In this document: one piece after another, positions 18,655 to 28,320 of the stretch | How the letters are laid out: every line of letters starts with the position of its first letter | Numbering within the stretch: position 1 is the first letter of the stretch | Assembly (NCBI GenBank): GCA_021811105.1 | Contig: JAJZPM010000006.1 | Coordinates: 1 to 64,000 of the forward strand | Length of the DNA stretch: 64,000 bases | DNA from: Nitrospirota bacterium | GTDB lineage: Bacteria > Nitrospirota > Thermodesulfovibrionia > Thermodesulfovibrionales > UBA6898 | Reading direction: 5' to 3' | Made by a program: the position numbers and the translations under genes | Notes under the pieces: generated by a model | What the model saw: the letters and a program-made list of their open reading frames with translations, nothing else | What the model was told of the DNA's origin: nothing | The model's database searches: none

Positions 18655-20222
18655 TGTCAATGGAGGACGAGGTCAGACATGCCGAAAAACGCAGGATGAT
18701 TCCTGTTTTTAACGCGCAATTTCTCGTTGTTGCGCTGTTGTGCGCCCTTTCCCTTGCCGGATGCACGGTAGGTCCGGACTTTCACAAACCGGAGGCCCCG
18801 GACGTGAATACCTATACGAAGACCCCATTACCGGAAAAGACATCGACCGCACCCGGTGCCGGCGGCGAAGCCCAGCGGTTCGCCTTCGGGGAAGAGATCC
18901 CTGATCAATGGTGGACACTTTTCCATTCGGAGGCGCTAGACAGCTTAATCCGCAGGGCGCTGGAAAAAAGCCCGACGCTTGCAGCGGCCCGGGCAGCGCT
19001 GCGTCAGGCTAAAGAGAACCTCGCCGCCCAAACCGGGGTGACACTTTTCCCTGCGGTGGATGCACAAGGCTCCGTTACGCGAGAGAAGTTTTCAGGCGCG
19101 GCATTCGGCCAACCCGGGCAGGGTACGCTCCTGACCCTTTATAACGCCTCGGTGAACGTCTCATATACCCTCGACATTTTCGGCGGCGGCCGTCGCGAGC
19201 TGGAGGCGCTCCGGGCTCTCGTCGATTACCAAGGCTACCAATTAGAAGGTGCATACCTTACCCTCACGTCCAATATCGTCACTGCCGCGGTAAAAGAGGC
19301 CTCTCTCCGTTCGCAGATCCGTGCGACTCGCGACATTATATCCGGGCAGGAAAAACAGCTCGACATCGTCGGGCAACAGTACCGGCTCGGTGGTGCATCT
19401 CTTGCCGACGTTCTTGCGCAGAAGGCCCAGCTTGCACAGACACGGGCAACACTGCCCCCTATTGAGAAAGATCTTGCCCAGACGCGCCACCTGCTGGCGG
19501 TTTTGACCGGTACGCTGCCCGCTGAGGCCGATCTGCCGGAATTCTTTCTGGATGGACTCCGGCTTCCTCAGGAACTTCCGGTAAGCCTGCCCTCTTCGCT
19601 GGTGCGCCAGCGTCCGGACATTCGCGCGTCGGAGGCACTGCTGCATCAGGCGAGCGCCCAGGTCGGGGTAGCGACCGCGAACCTCTATCCGCAGATCACA
19701 CTCACCGGCAATTACGGGTCGGAAACTACAAATTTGTCGAGTCTGTTCGGTCAGGGGACATCGGTCTGGAATATGACCGCAGGGTTGCTCCAGCCGATCT
19801 TTCACGGCGGGGAACTGATAGCCAAGAGAAGCGCGGCGGAAGCCGCGTACGATCAGGCGTCGGCACAATACAGGGAAACCGTGTTACAGGCATTTCAGAA
19901 CGTAGCCGATGTGCTGCGCGCGCTCGATTCCGATGCCGTCGCGCTTACTGCACAGGCCGAGGCCGATACAGCCGCGGCCGATACACTCGATCTTACCCGG
20001 AAGCAGTTTAGACTCGGGGCGGTGAGCTATCTTTCGCTGCTCAACGCCGAGCGTCAATACCAGCAGGCGCGCATACTCCTAGTGCAGGCGCGGGCGTTGC
20101 GTTTTGCCGACACCGCTGCACTTTTCCAGGCACTCGGGGGCGGCTGGTGGAACCGGCAACCTCAGGCCGACGCTGTAGCAATTCCAAAAAAGGAGGGTGA
20201 CAAGGAGGTGCATTCAAAATGA
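18654..20222 (+). CDS. RND efflux outer-membrane lipoprotein (NodT/OprM type)
   Basis: An outer-membrane channel subunit of up to 522 residues. Lipobox LSLAGC is near residue 36, so the mature protein is a lipoprotein that starts C-TVGPDFHKPE, the standard start for this family. Two TolC-like repeats follow, with AALRQAKENLAAQTG and FRLGAVSYLSLLNAERQ marking the coiled-coil/strand hairpins. The ATG at 18654 overlaps the preceding stop; an internal ATG at 18696 would give a shorter, more usual signal peptide. It forms a tripartite pump with the next two genes. Confidence 0.92.
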   Translation: MSMEDEVRHAEKRRMIPVFNAQFLVVALLCALSLAGCTVGPDFHKPEAPDVNTYTKTPLPEKTSTAPGAGGEAQRFAFGEEIPDQWWTLFHSEALDSLIRRALEKSPTLAAARAALRQAKENLAAQTGVTLFPAVDAQGSVTREKFSGAAFGQPGQGTLLTLYNASVNVSYTLDIFGGGRRELEALRALVDYQGYQLEGAYLTLTSNIVTAAVKEASLRSQIRATRDIISGQEKQLDIVGQQYRLGGASLADVLAQKAQLAQTRATLPPIEKDLAQTRHLLAVLTGTLPAEADLPEFFLDGLRLPQELPVSLPSSLVRQRPDIRASEALLHQASAQVGVATANLYPQITLTGNYGSETTNLSSLFGQGTSVWNMTAGLLQPIFHGGELIAKRSAAEAAYDQASAQYRETVLQAFQNVADVLRALDSDAVALTAQAEADTAAADTLDLTRKQFRLGAVSYLSLLNAERQYQQARILLVQARALRFADTAALFQALGGGWWNRQPQADAVAIPKKEGDKEVHSK

Positions 20223-20304
20223 CGATGGGAAGGTTTGCAGAGGCACGGCATGTGGTGATCCTACAACCGACAAACCTCCGTACCGGTTGGCGGAGGCGGC
20301 CGTT

Positions 20305-21435
20305 ATGACCAAACGGATGATCCTCATGCTGGTACTCGCCGGCGTGCTGTTCGGGGGGATATTCGGCTATCAGGCCTACAAGGCGCGGATGATCAGGAAA
20401 TCCATGGCTTCCCACGGCGAGCCGCCGCAGACTGTTTCGGTGATGAAGGCGACCTTACAGGAGTGGCAGCCCCAAACCGAGGCTGTCGGCTCGCTGGTGG
20501 CAGTGCGCGGTGCGGACATCTCACCCGAGGTGAGCGGCATCGTTTCGGCCATCCATTTCTCGTCCGGCCAGGAAGTCGATACCGGCGCGCCACTTCTCGA
20601 CCTGAACGCCGATTCGGACATTGCGAAACTGCGTTCGCTCAAAGCTGCGGCGGAACTCGCCAGACAGACGTATGAGCGCGACCGGCAGCAGTTCGAGATC
20701 CAGGCGATCAGCCGGGCGACACTCGATGCTGACATTGCGAACCTAAAGAGCGCCGGCGCGCAGGTCGCCGAGCAGCAGGCGCTGGTTGACAAGAAATTCA
20801 TTCACGCACCCTTCGCCGGCCGTCTCGGTATCCGCGCGGTCGACCTCGGCCAGTATCTCAATGCAGGCACCAAGATCGTCACGTTGCAGTCCCTTGATCC
20901 AATTCATGTGGATTTTTACCTGCCGCAGAAGTCCGTCGGCCAAGTCGCGACCGGTCATAAGGTATTGGTCAGAACCGATGCCTTCCCGGGACGGACGTTC
21001 TCAGGCGAGATTGCCGCAGTCGACCCGAAGGTCGACCTGAACACCCGCAATGTCCAGGTCCGGGCAACGATCCGGAATCCGCGCCATCTGCTGCTGCCGG
21101 GCATGTATGTAACGACCGATATTGCAGTCGGAAGAAGCCGGCGTTATGTCACGCTCCCGCAGACGGCTATCGCCTATAATCCGTACGGCAATGTGGTATT
21201 TCTCGTTCAGGAGCGTGGCAAGGGGCCGGACGGCAAACCTCTGTTGGTCGCCGAGCAGAAATTCGTGACGACGGGCGAAACCCGGGGCGATCAGGTGGCA
21301 ATCCTCAGCGGAGTAAAGGAGGGCGATATGGTGGTGACAACCGGCCAGATAAAGTTGCGTAACGGCACGCCGGTCATCATCAACAATTCTATCGTCCCGA
21401 CCGACAACCCGGCGCCTAAGCCGAAGGACGAGTAA
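20305..21435 (+). CDS. RND efflux periplasmic adaptor
   Basis: A 376-residue membrane-fusion protein. The start at 20305 is set by GGAGGCGGCCGTT before ATG and gives a single N-terminal membrane anchor (MILMLVLAGVLFGGIFGY). The lipoyl domain is split around a helical hairpin (ISPEVSGIVSAIHFSSGQEVDTGAPLLDLN ... FIHAPFAGRLGIRAVDLGQYL), followed by the beta-barrel domain and the membrane-proximal domain (LPQTAIAYNPYGNVVFLV). It links the pump to the outer-membrane channel encoded just upstream. Confidence 0.93.
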   Translation: MTKRMILMLVLAGVLFGGIFGYQAYKARMIRKSMASHGEPPQTVSVMKATLQEWQPQTEAVGSLVAVRGADISPEVSGIVSAIHFSSGQEVDTGAPLLDLNADSDIAKLRSLKAAAELARQTYERDRQQFEIQAISRATLDADIANLKSAGAQVAEQQALVDKKFIHAPFAGRLGIRAVDLGQYLNAGTKIVTLQSLDPIHVDFYLPQKSVGQVATGHKVLVRTDAFPGRTFSGEIAAVDPKVDLNTRNVQVRATIRNPRHLLLPGMYVTTDIAVGRSRRYVTLPQTAIAYNPYGNVVFLVQERGKGPDGKPLLVAEQKFVTTGETRGDQVAILSGVKEGDMVVTTGQIKLRNGTPVIINNSIVPTDNPAPKPKDE

Positions 21436-21446
21436 CGGGAATCCCG

Positions 21447-24400
21447 ATGAAATTCACCGATATCTTCATACGAAGACCGGTGCTGGCCACCGTCGTAAGT
21501 CTGCTGATCCTCGTGCTCGGCATGCGTTCGATCGGCCTGCTGCCGGTCCTGCAGTTTCCACGCACACAAAATGCCGTCGTGACGGTAACCACCGCCTATA
21601 CCGGGGCTGACGCAGAACTGGTCGCGGGGTTCATCACCACGCCGCTCGAAAACTCAATCGCCCAGGCAAACGGTATCGATTACATGACCTCTTCGAGCAT
21701 GCAGAGCGTAAGCACCATCACCGCCAACCTGCGGCTCAACTACGATTACAACAGGGCGCTGACCGAGATCAATACCAAGGTCAACGCCGTGCTGAACCGG
21801 CTCCCTCCCCAATCGCAGCTGCCGGTATTGAGCGTGCAGGTCGGCCAGACAACAGACGCGATGTACATCGGTTTCGCCAGCGAAGTGCTGCCACCTAACA
21901 AGATCACCGATTACCTCGTCCGGGTGGTGCAGCCGAGGCTGCAGGCGGTAGAAGGGGTGCAGACGGCCGAGATACTCGGTTCGAAGTTGTTCGCGCTGCG
22001 CGCATGGCTCGACCCTCAGAAGCTCGCTGCGTATGGACTCACCGCGGCGGACGTCTCGGTCGCCCTCGCGAATAACGATTTCCTCTCGGCGGTAGGCAAC
22101 ACCAAGGGCCAGATGGTCGAGGTAAACCTCACGGCGTCGACCAGTCTGCATTCGCTCGATGAATTCCGCAACCTGATTATTAAGCAACAAAATGGTGCCG
22201 TGATTCGTCTTCAGGACGTTGCCAACGTGACCCTCGGCGCCGAGGATTATGACACCGAGGTGAGTTTCGACGGAAAGAAGGCGGTCTATATCGGTATCCA
22301 GATCGCGCCGACGGCCAACCTTCTCCAAGTGATCAAAGGCGTGCGCGATGTCTTCCCCGGCATTCAGAAGCAGCTTCCCGAAGGGCTCAAGGGACAGATC
22401 GTCTACGACTCTACGAAATTCGTTAACAGCTCTATCGACGAGGTGGTGAGCACTCTGGTCCAGGCGCTCCTGATCGTCACGCTCGTCGTCTTCCTATTTC
22501 TCGGGTCGCTCCGCTCGGTAACAATTCCGACGATCGCCATCCCGCTGTCGCTGGTCGGCGCGTTTACGGTCATGCTGATCTTCGGTTTTTCGATCAACCT
22601 CCTGACGCTGCTCGCCCTGGTGCTCGCGATCGGCCTCGTGGTGGATGACGCGATCATCATCGTCGAAAACGTAGACCGGCACCTGGCCCAGGGAGCGAAG
22701 CCCATGGATGCGGCCATCCTGGCGGCGCGCGAACTGGCAGGCCCGATCGTGGTGATGACCGTAGTGCTGATCGCCGTGTATATCCCGATCGGCTTCATGG
22801 GGGGACTTACCGGTGCGCTCTTCACCGAATTCGCCTTCACGCTCGTCGGCGCGGTGACGATCTCCGGGATCGTTGCCTTGACCCTTTCACCCATGATGTG
22901 CTCGCGTCTGCTCAAACCGCACGATCCTTCGCTGAAGGGTTGGCAGGAACGTTTCGTACGATTCATTGACCACAGGTTCACCGCGCTCCATCAGGGGTAT
23001 GAACGACTGCTGCATGCCACGCTCAACTACGTCCCGGTGACCGCAACGTTCGCGCTGATCGTCCTCGGCAGCATCTATTTCCTCTACGGAGGGGCAAAAT
23101 CGGAACTTGCGCCGCAGGAAGACCTGGGAGTGATAATCGCCTCTTCTACGTCGGCGCCCGACGCAACGCTGCAGCAGAGATTGCTGTATTCCCACGCCGT
23201 CTACGAGACTTTTGCCAGCCACCCCGAGACCGATCATGTATTCCAGCTCGACATGCCCGGCCAGTCCATTGCCGGCATGGTGCTCAAGCCCTGGGATGAA
23301 AGGAAGAAGACCTCAAACGACCTGCAGCCGGTCATCCAGCAGCAGCTGTCGCAGATCGCCGGGATCCGGGCGGTTGCGTTCCAGCCGCCGCCCCTTCCAG
23401 GCAGCAGGGGCTTGCCGATCCAGTTCGTCATCCAGTCGACCGACCCCTTCGAGCGGCTGCACGGGTCGGCCACTAAATTTCTGCAGGACGCTCAGAAGAG
23501 CGGGATGTTCGCGTTCCTGGACAGCGACCTAAAGTACGACCTTCCACAGTCTACGGTCGTGATCGACCGGGGATTGGCCGCGCAATTGGGACTTTCGATG
23601 CTGCAAGTCGGCAGCGCGTTATCATCGATGCTTGGAGGGGATTATGTCAACTATTTCGACCTCTACGGCAGATCGTATAAAGTCATCCCGCAGGTGCAGC
23701 AGCAATACCGGCTCAACACAGACCAGTTGGGGCATTATTATATCCGCCCTGCAAACGGCTCCGCGGTCCCCCTCTCGACGATCGTGCATATCGGGAATAA
23801 GGTCGTCCCGGAGTCGCTCAACCACTTCCAGCAGCAGAATGCGGCAACGATCTCCGGGGTGATGTCCCCGGGCGTGACGCAAGGCGAGGCACTGGCATAT
23901 CTCAGAGACCTTGCCGGCCGGAGCCTTCCCCATGGCTACACCGTCGACTACGCAGGCCAGTCCCGCCAGTTCGTCCAGGAATCGAGTGCGCTTATCGTCA
24001 CGTTCTTCTTCGCGCTGGTCATCATCTTCCTCGCCCTCGCGGCACAGTTCGAGAGTTTCCGCGACCCGATAATCATCCTGGTGACAGTGCCGATGTCGAT
24101 CTGCGGGGCGTTGATCTTCATCAGCCTCGGCGTGGGCGGGGCGAGCCTCAACATCTACACCGAGGTCGGCCTCGTCACGCTCATCGGACTGATCAGTAAG
24201 CACGGCATCCTGATCGTGCAGTTCGCGAACGTACTTCAGCGGGAAGGCAGATCCAAACGCGAGGCGATAGAAATGGCGGCGGGCATCCGGCTCAGGCCGA
24301 TCCTCATGACCACGGCTGCGATGGTCCTCGGCGTAGTGCCGCTCATCACGGCGAGCGGCGCGGGAGCGGTAAGCAGATTCAATATGGGACTTGTGATCGC

Positions 24401-24530
24401 CACAGGGCTTTCGATCGGGACTCTCTTCACGCTTTTTGTGGTGCCGGCGATGTACATGCTCCTCGCCGCGGAACACGCAGCCCGGACAGTTCCCGAAACG
24501 ACGCCGGACGAAGCCTCATCATCCTTATAA
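21447..24530 (+). CDS. RND multidrug efflux pump, inner-membrane subunit
   Basis: A 1027-residue HAE1-type RND transporter with 12 membrane helices and two large periplasmic loops. The proton-relay motif GLVVDDAIIIVENVDRH lies in helix 4 at about residues 397-412. The start MKFTDIFIRRPVLATV is characteristic. The closest type is the MexW/MdtC-like multidrug group rather than metal pumps, because the metal-binding Met/His motifs are absent. It follows the adaptor by 11 bases. No regulator is adjacent. Confidence 0.94.
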   Translation: MKFTDIFIRRPVLATVVSLLILVLGMRSIGLLPVLQFPRTQNAVVTVTTAYTGADAELVAGFITTPLENSIAQANGIDYMTSSSMQSVSTITANLRLNYDYNRALTEINTKVNAVLNRLPPQSQLPVLSVQVGQTTDAMYIGFASEVLPPNKITDYLVRVVQPRLQAVEGVQTAEILGSKLFALRAWLDPQKLAAYGLTAADVSVALANNDFLSAVGNTKGQMVEVNLTASTSLHSLDEFRNLIIKQQNGAVIRLQDVANVTLGAEDYDTEVSFDGKKAVYIGIQIAPTANLLQVIKGVRDVFPGIQKQLPEGLKGQIVYDSTKFVNSSIDEVVSTLVQALLIVTLVVFLFLGSLRSVTIPTIAIPLSLVGAFTVMLIFGFSINLLTLLALVLAIGLVVDDAIIIVENVDRHLAQGAKPMDAAILAARELAGPIVVMTVVLIAVYIPIGFMGGLTGALFTEFAFTLVGAVTISGIVALTLSPMMCSRLLKPHDPSLKGWQERFVRFIDHRFTALHQGYERLLHATLNYVPVTATFALIVLGSIYFLYGGAKSELAPQEDLGVIIASSTSAPDATLQQRLLYSHAVYETFASHPETDHVFQLDMPGQSIAGMVLKPWDERKKTSNDLQPVIQQQLSQIAGIRAVAFQPPPLPGSRGLPIQFVIQSTDPFERLHGSATKFLQDAQKSGMFAFLDSDLKYDLPQSTVVIDRGLAAQLGLSMLQVGSALSSMLGGDYVNYFDLYGRSYKVIPQVQQQYRLNTDQLGHYYIRPANGSAVPLSTIVHIGNKVVPESLNHFQQQNAATISGVMSPGVTQGEALAYLRDLAGRSLPHGYTVDYAGQSRQFVQESSALIVTFFFALVIIFLALAAQFESFRDPIIILVTVPMSICGALIFISLGVGGASLNIYTEVGLVTLIGLISKHGILIVQFANVLQREGRSKREAIEMAAGIRLRPILMTTAAMVLGVVPLITASGAGAVSRFNMGLVIATGLSIGTLFTLFVVPAMYMLLAAEHAARTVPETTPDEASSSL

Positions 24531-24774
24531 TTCAGGGAGATCTGTTTTCCTTGCAACGGAAAATATCCCCTCACCCGGAAATCATAACTCCCCTTTACCC
24601 CCTCGATAATAATAACTCCCCCTTCCCCCTCTTACCTTAAGAGGGGGTGGCAAAGCGGGGGGCGTTATCTTTTCTCCTCGGCGAATCCGCCTGAGTGCGG
24701 AAAGAGGGGGAAAGGCGCCTGTCTGCCGGCAGGCAGGAAGCCTGGGGGCGTCAACTGAACTTTTGATTAGCTTA
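24531..24774. other. Spacer rich in small palindromes
   Basis: Downstream of the RND pump. It contains CCCCCTCTTACCTTAAGAGGGGG, a likely terminator-like hairpin around 24622-24650 without a T-tract, and CTGCCGGCAGGCAG-type inverted repeats near 24719-24740. No gene is seen. Confidence 0.5.
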
Positions 24775-24922
24775 TCAAGGGTCTCATAATTGAATGCACA
24801 TTTCCGGAAAATCTCCCCTCGCCCCTCTTTTCCTAAGAGTCCCGAAGGCTTTCGGGATTTGGCAAAGGGAGGTCAGGAGGGATTTTCTGATAATCATGTG
24901 CATACTATTTCGAGACTGTTAA
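24775..24922. repeat. MITE-like element, copy 1
   Basis: A 148-base element with imperfect 26-base terminal inverted repeats (24775-24800 and 24897-24922; about 19 of 26 positions match) and an inner hairpin (AAAATCTCCC/GGGATTTTC arms). A related copy lies at about 25744-25933 and a solo right end at 126-150. The right terminal repeat contains the rlpA stop codon. It encodes nothing. Confidence 0.75.
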
Positions 24923-25581
24923 TATATCTTAACGTCGGCCTTCATGACTACCGTCGAATATCCCTCCTGCCCCAGTTGTTCGGCTGTGGAGACCGCCCTG
25001 CTCAGGCTTTCGAAATTGCCGATCCTGACCCGGTAATAGGTGGCCCCTTTCAGTTCACTCTCCTGGATGTATACGTTGCCGTACTTCAGCCTGAGCGCCA
25101 CTTTCAGTCGGACCGCGTTGATACTTTCCGCAAATGAACCGACCTGTATCGCAAAGGGGCCGGTCTTTCCGGCAGACTGCACCTTCACTTTTCTGATGTA
25201 CGACATGTCCCTGCCGTCCACCTCAAGAAAGACTTTGCCGGTACCCGGTCCTATTATTCCAATCTCCTTCGCGACCCCATAGGAAAGGTCGATGTCCCTT
25301 CCCTCGACGAACGGTCCCCTGTCATTGACGACACATTCCGCGGTCTTGTTATTGGCGACATTAGTGACCTTCACCTTCGTCCCGAACGGATATTCCCTAT
25401 GGGCGCAAGTCATCGAATACATATTGAAGATCTCGCCGGAGGAAGTCGGCCTGCCGTTGAAATCGGGACCGTACCAGGAGGCCACTGCGTATCCCGAACC
25501 CGGAAGCGTCTCCTGCCTTACCGTGGAACAGGCGGCAAGAAACAAAAGTATTATTCCAATAATGAAATACCTTAATATCAT
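24919..25581 (-). CDS. rlpA: RlpA-type septal lytic transglycosylase with SPOR domain
   Basis: A 220-residue lipoprotein started at ATG 25581. The lipobox LLFLAAC places it in the outer membrane. The double-psi beta-barrel RlpA domain follows (GYAVASWYGPDFNGRPTSSGE, FNMYSMTCAHREYPFGTKVKVTN, VVNDRGPFVEGRDIDLS), with the catalytic Asp in NDRGPF. The C-terminal 75 residues are a SPOR domain (FAIQVGSFAESINAVRLK ... YYRVRIGNF) that binds denuded glycan at division septa. The TAA stop is supplied by the MITE-like repeat at its 3' end, so the last residues (DVKIY) may have been changed by the insertion. Confidence 0.93.
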   Translation of the reverse strand: MILRYFIIGIILLFLAACSTVRQETLPGSGYAVASWYGPDFNGRPTSSGEIFNMYSMTCAHREYPFGTKVKVTNVANNKTAECVVNDRGPFVEGRDIDLSYGVAKEIGIIGPGTGKVFLEVDGRDMSYIRKVKVQSAGKTGPFAIQVGSFAESINAVRLKVALRLKYGNVYIQESELKGATYYRVRIGNFESLSRAVSTAEQLGQEGYSTVVMKADVKIY

Positions 25582-25743
25582 TCCCCTATACAAAGTGCTC
25601 TGGGAATCCTTTTCATCCGGATGTGTGAATATAAAAAACCAAGAATGATTCTCGCCCCGGCGAGTCGCACGGGGTGACCGGAAAAGCCGGAATGACGGCA
25701 CGGTGAATCGTTCATCTGTTTAATTGCCCTATTTCGCCATAGC

Positions 25744-25933
25744 GAACAGTCTTACGTCTACAATCATAGTAAGCGCCCAATAATTCCACGCATATTCCCG
25801 AAAAATCTCCCTCTACGAGTCGTAGACCACGCCCCTCTTTGCTAAAGAGGGGTATACCTCCTCCCTTTGGCAAAGGGAAGTCAGGAGGGATTTTCTGATC
25901 ATTGCGCATACTATTTCGAGGCCGTAAACAAGT
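25744..25933. repeat. MITE-like element, copy 2 (degenerate)
   Basis: From about 25795 to 25928 this matches copy 1 (AAATCTCCCTC, GCCCCTCTTTGC..., GGCAAAGGGAAGTCAGGAGG, then GCATACTATTTCGAGG). It adds a CCCCTCTTTGCTAAAGAGGGG hairpin. The left end is poorly conserved, so the outer limit is uncertain. With copy 1 it brackets rlpA. Confidence 0.65.
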
Positions 25934-25935
25934 TC

Positions 25936-26117
25936 GGCTGATGAAGGGCTGGCATGAGCGCAATTGCTTTTTTTTCGTCCCCGTTCTTAGCAAAATGAAG
26001 CGTAAAGAAGCCGTGACTGTCTGAGCCCGACGGGTGAGTTTCACGGCTTCAGCGAAACAAGCTTAGAACGGCAGAACAAAAAAGCTTCTGAAGCGAAAGC
26101 CAGTTTCTTCATCAGCC
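25936..26117. repeat. 182-bp palindromic element
   Basis: Starts GGCTGATGAAG and ends CTTCATCAGCC. The two halves are inverted over about 80 bases: GCTTTTTTTTCG / GAACAAAAAAGC, CGTTCTTAGCAAAATGAAGC / GCTTCAGCGAAACAAGCTTAGAACG, GAAGCCGTGA / TTCACGGCTTC. The centre is GAGCCCGACGGG. This has the form of a non-autonomous mobile element or large structured RNA; there is no open frame. Confidence 0.65.
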
Positions 26118-26142
26118 ACTTCCCAATGGAATAACCGTTCTC

Positions 26143-27480
26143 CTACAAAATATACCTGCTCAGGTCCTCGTCTTTTACGATGTCGCTCAACTTCTCACGT
26201 ACGTATTTCCTGTCGATATCGAGTTTCGTACCGGGCTTCTCCGGCGCGTCGAAGGAAATGTCTTCCAGCAGTTTTTCCAAAATAGTATGCAGCCTTCTCG
26301 CCCCTATATTTTCGGTCTTGTCGTTCACCAGCGCAGCGATCTCCGCGATTTCGTCGACGGAGTCCTCCAGAAAATTGATCTCGACGTTTTCGGTCTCAAG
26401 CAGGGCGGTATACTGTTTGACGAGGGCGTTATGAGGTTCGGTAAGGATTCTTGTAAAGTCGTCCTTGCCGAGCGCATCGAGTTCGACGCGGATGGGGAAC
26501 CTGCCCTGCAGCTCCGGCACGAGGTCCGAAGGCTTCGCCGTATGGAACGCACCCGAGGCGATGAAGAGGATATGCTCGGTCTTGACCGGACCATATTTCG
26601 TCGTGACCGTAGACCCCTCGACGATCGGCAGAAGGTCGCGCTGGACCCCTTCCCTCGATACGTCGGGACCGTAACCGCCTCCCTTGCTCGCGATCTTATC
26701 GATCTCGTCTATAAACACGATCCCGCTCTGCTCGACGCGTTCAACCGCCTCCTGCGTGATCTTGTCCATGTCGATCAGCTTGCCCGATTCCTCCTGTTCG
26801 AGGAGGACGAGCGCCTCGGGGATCTTCACCTTCTTCCTCTTCGACTTCTCAGGGAGGAGGTTGCCGAGCATCGACTTCAAATTTATCTCAAGGTCCTCAA
26901 GCCCGACGTTGGATATCACGCCGAAAGGCATAGCCTTCTCCCTCACCTCTACGTCCACGTACCGGGAATCGAGTTTGCCGCCCCTCAGTTGTTCCCTCAG
27001 CCGCTCTCGTGTCTCCCTGCTCTTTTCCCTCTCCTGTTCGTCCATCTCCACCTTCGTGAACCTCGGCTGGGGCAGCAGGAGGTCGAGCAGCCTCTCTTCT
27101 GCGAGGTGTTTCGCCTTCTCCCGTATCATTTCGAGATGCTCCGTCTTGACCATATTGACCGAGATCTCGGTCACGTCCCTGATCATCGACTCGACGTCCC
27201 TTCCGACGTATCCGACCTCGGTAAACTTCGAGGCCTCCACTTTTATGAACGGCGCATTGGCGAGCTTCGACAGTCTCCTCGCAATCTCGGTCTTACCGAC
27301 TCCGGTCGGGCCGATCATGATAATATTCTTCGGAAGCACCTCGTCTTTGAGGTCCGGAGAAAGCCGCTGCCTTCTCCATCTGTTCCGCAGGGCTATGGCC
27401 ACCGCCTTCTTTGCCTTGTCCTGGCCGATGATGAACCTGTTCAGCTCCTCGACGATCTTCCTGGGTGTAAGGGTCTCCAT
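26143..27480 (-). CDS. hslU: HslU, ATPase subunit of the HslUV protease
   Basis: A 445-residue AAA+ unfoldase. [20 protein letters not shown] is the standard N-terminus; Walker A is [13 protein letters not shown], the pore motif GYVGRD follows, the I-domain spans about 110-240, and Walker B is [10 protein letters not shown]. It feeds unfolded substrates to HslV. The start lies 1 base after the hslV stop codon, so the two are co-translated. C-terminal YIL fits the tail that docks into HslV. Confidence 0.97.
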   Translation of the reverse strand: METLTPRKIVEELNRFIIGQDKAKKAVAIALRNRWRRQRLSPDLKDEVLPKNIIMIGPTGVGKTEIARRLSKLANAPFIKVEASKFTEVGYVGRDVESMIRDVTEISVNMVKTEHLEMIREKAKHLAEERLLDLLLPQPRFTKVEMDEQEREKSRETRERLREQLRGGKLDSRYVDVEVREKAMPFGVISNVGLEDLEINLKSMLGNLLPEKSKRKKVKIPEALVLLEQEESGKLIDMDKITQEAVERVEQSGIVFIDEIDKIASKGGGYGPDVSREGVQRDLLPIVEGSTVTTKYGPVKTEHILFIASGAFHTAKPSDLVPELQGRFPIRVELDALGKDDFTRILTEPHNALVKQYTALLETENVEINFLEDSVDEIAEIAALVNDKTENIGARRLHTILEKLLEDISFDAPEKPGTKLDIDRKYVREKLSDIVKDEDLSRYIL

Positions 27481-27481
27481 G

Positions 27482-28012
27482 CTATGACAGCTCCTCAATA
27501 TAGATATTCTCATTCGTATAGATGCAGATGCCGGCCGCTATCTTCATCGCCTTCTCTAGTATCTCCCTGGCGCCCAACCCGCTGTTGTCATACAGCGCCT
27601 TTGCCGCGGCCTGAGCAAAAGGACCTCCGGAGCCGATCGCTGCGATGCCCTCCTCGGGCTCGATCACGTCGCCGTTCCCGGAGATGATAAAGATGTGCTC
27701 CCTGTCTGCGACTATCAGAAGCGCCTCGAGTCTTCTCAGCACTTTGTCGGTCCGCCAGTCCTTCGCCAGTTCGACTGAGGCCCTCGTAATATTGCCTCGA
27801 TAGGATTCGAGTTTCCCCTCGAATTTCTCGAAGAGGGTAAAGGCGTCGGCCGTTGCCCCGGCGAACCCGCCGATCACCCTGTCTCCGTACATTCTCCTGA
27901 TCTTCTTTGCATTGTGCTTGAGCACCGTATTCCCCATTGTGACCTGGCCGTCTCCGCCTATGGCCACTTTCCCGTCACGGCTGACACATAAAATAGTCGT
28001 TGCGTGAAACAT
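27482..28012 (-). CDS. hslV: HslV, peptidase subunit of the HslUV protease
   Basis: A 176-residue proteasome-type Ntn hydrolase. The sequence begins [10 protein letters not shown]: a four-residue propeptide would be removed to expose the catalytic Thr5. [12 protein letters not shown] and [11 protein letters not shown] carry the Asp17/Lys33 equivalents. Length and ending are normal. A GGAG-rich ribosome site precedes the ATG. It is the first gene of the hslVU operon. Confidence 0.97.
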   Translation of the reverse strand: MFHATTILCVSRDGKVAIGGDGQVTMGNTVLKHNAKKIRRMYGDRVIGGFAGATADAFTLFEKFEGKLESYRGNITRASVELAKDWRTDKVLRRLEALLIVADREHIFIISGNGDVIEPEEGIAAIGSGGPFAQAAAKALYDNSGLGAREILEKAMKIAAGICIYTNENIYIEELS

Positions 28013-28320
28013 ATTATCTCCTTCTTCGTAATCCGTTATATTACAAAAAGATGAAGCGGCATGTCATTACATTATATGACGCAACTTGCCAATTGCAAAA
28101 AATTATCATACTCTGAGACCTAATGGCGAAAAAGGGCTTACTGCGATACGAACTCAAACATGCCGCCCCGGCGCATGAGTCTATTTTTTTTAGATGGGAA
28201 CTTCTGGCTGATATCTAAACGGTTTGGTTATTATAAGGTATTGTCACATAATCTGAAGATGAAGGCGATGCCGGGAAATAAATCTACAGTGCGCCGTCGG
28301 CACAGGTTTCACGCCTGGAA
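28013..28320. other. Spacer between hslV and chrA
   Basis: About 308 bases between divergent genes. It must hold both promoters but I cannot place them firmly. A GC-rich imperfect hairpin followed by eight T lies near 28160-28195. GGCGATG at about 28262 recalls a fluoride aptamer start but the rest of the aptamer is missing. Confidence 0.4.

Noticed and set aside
26287-27687. 466-codon plus-strand frame antisense to hslU and hslV
   Set aside because: Runs against two certain genes and across their junction; composition is Arg/Leu/His-rich shadow sequence.
28255-28320. Possible third fluoride riboswitch before chrA (GGCGATG)
   Set aside because: Only the first seven bases match; the TTCGCC closing strand, AACC and GATGxCTCCTAC are missing.
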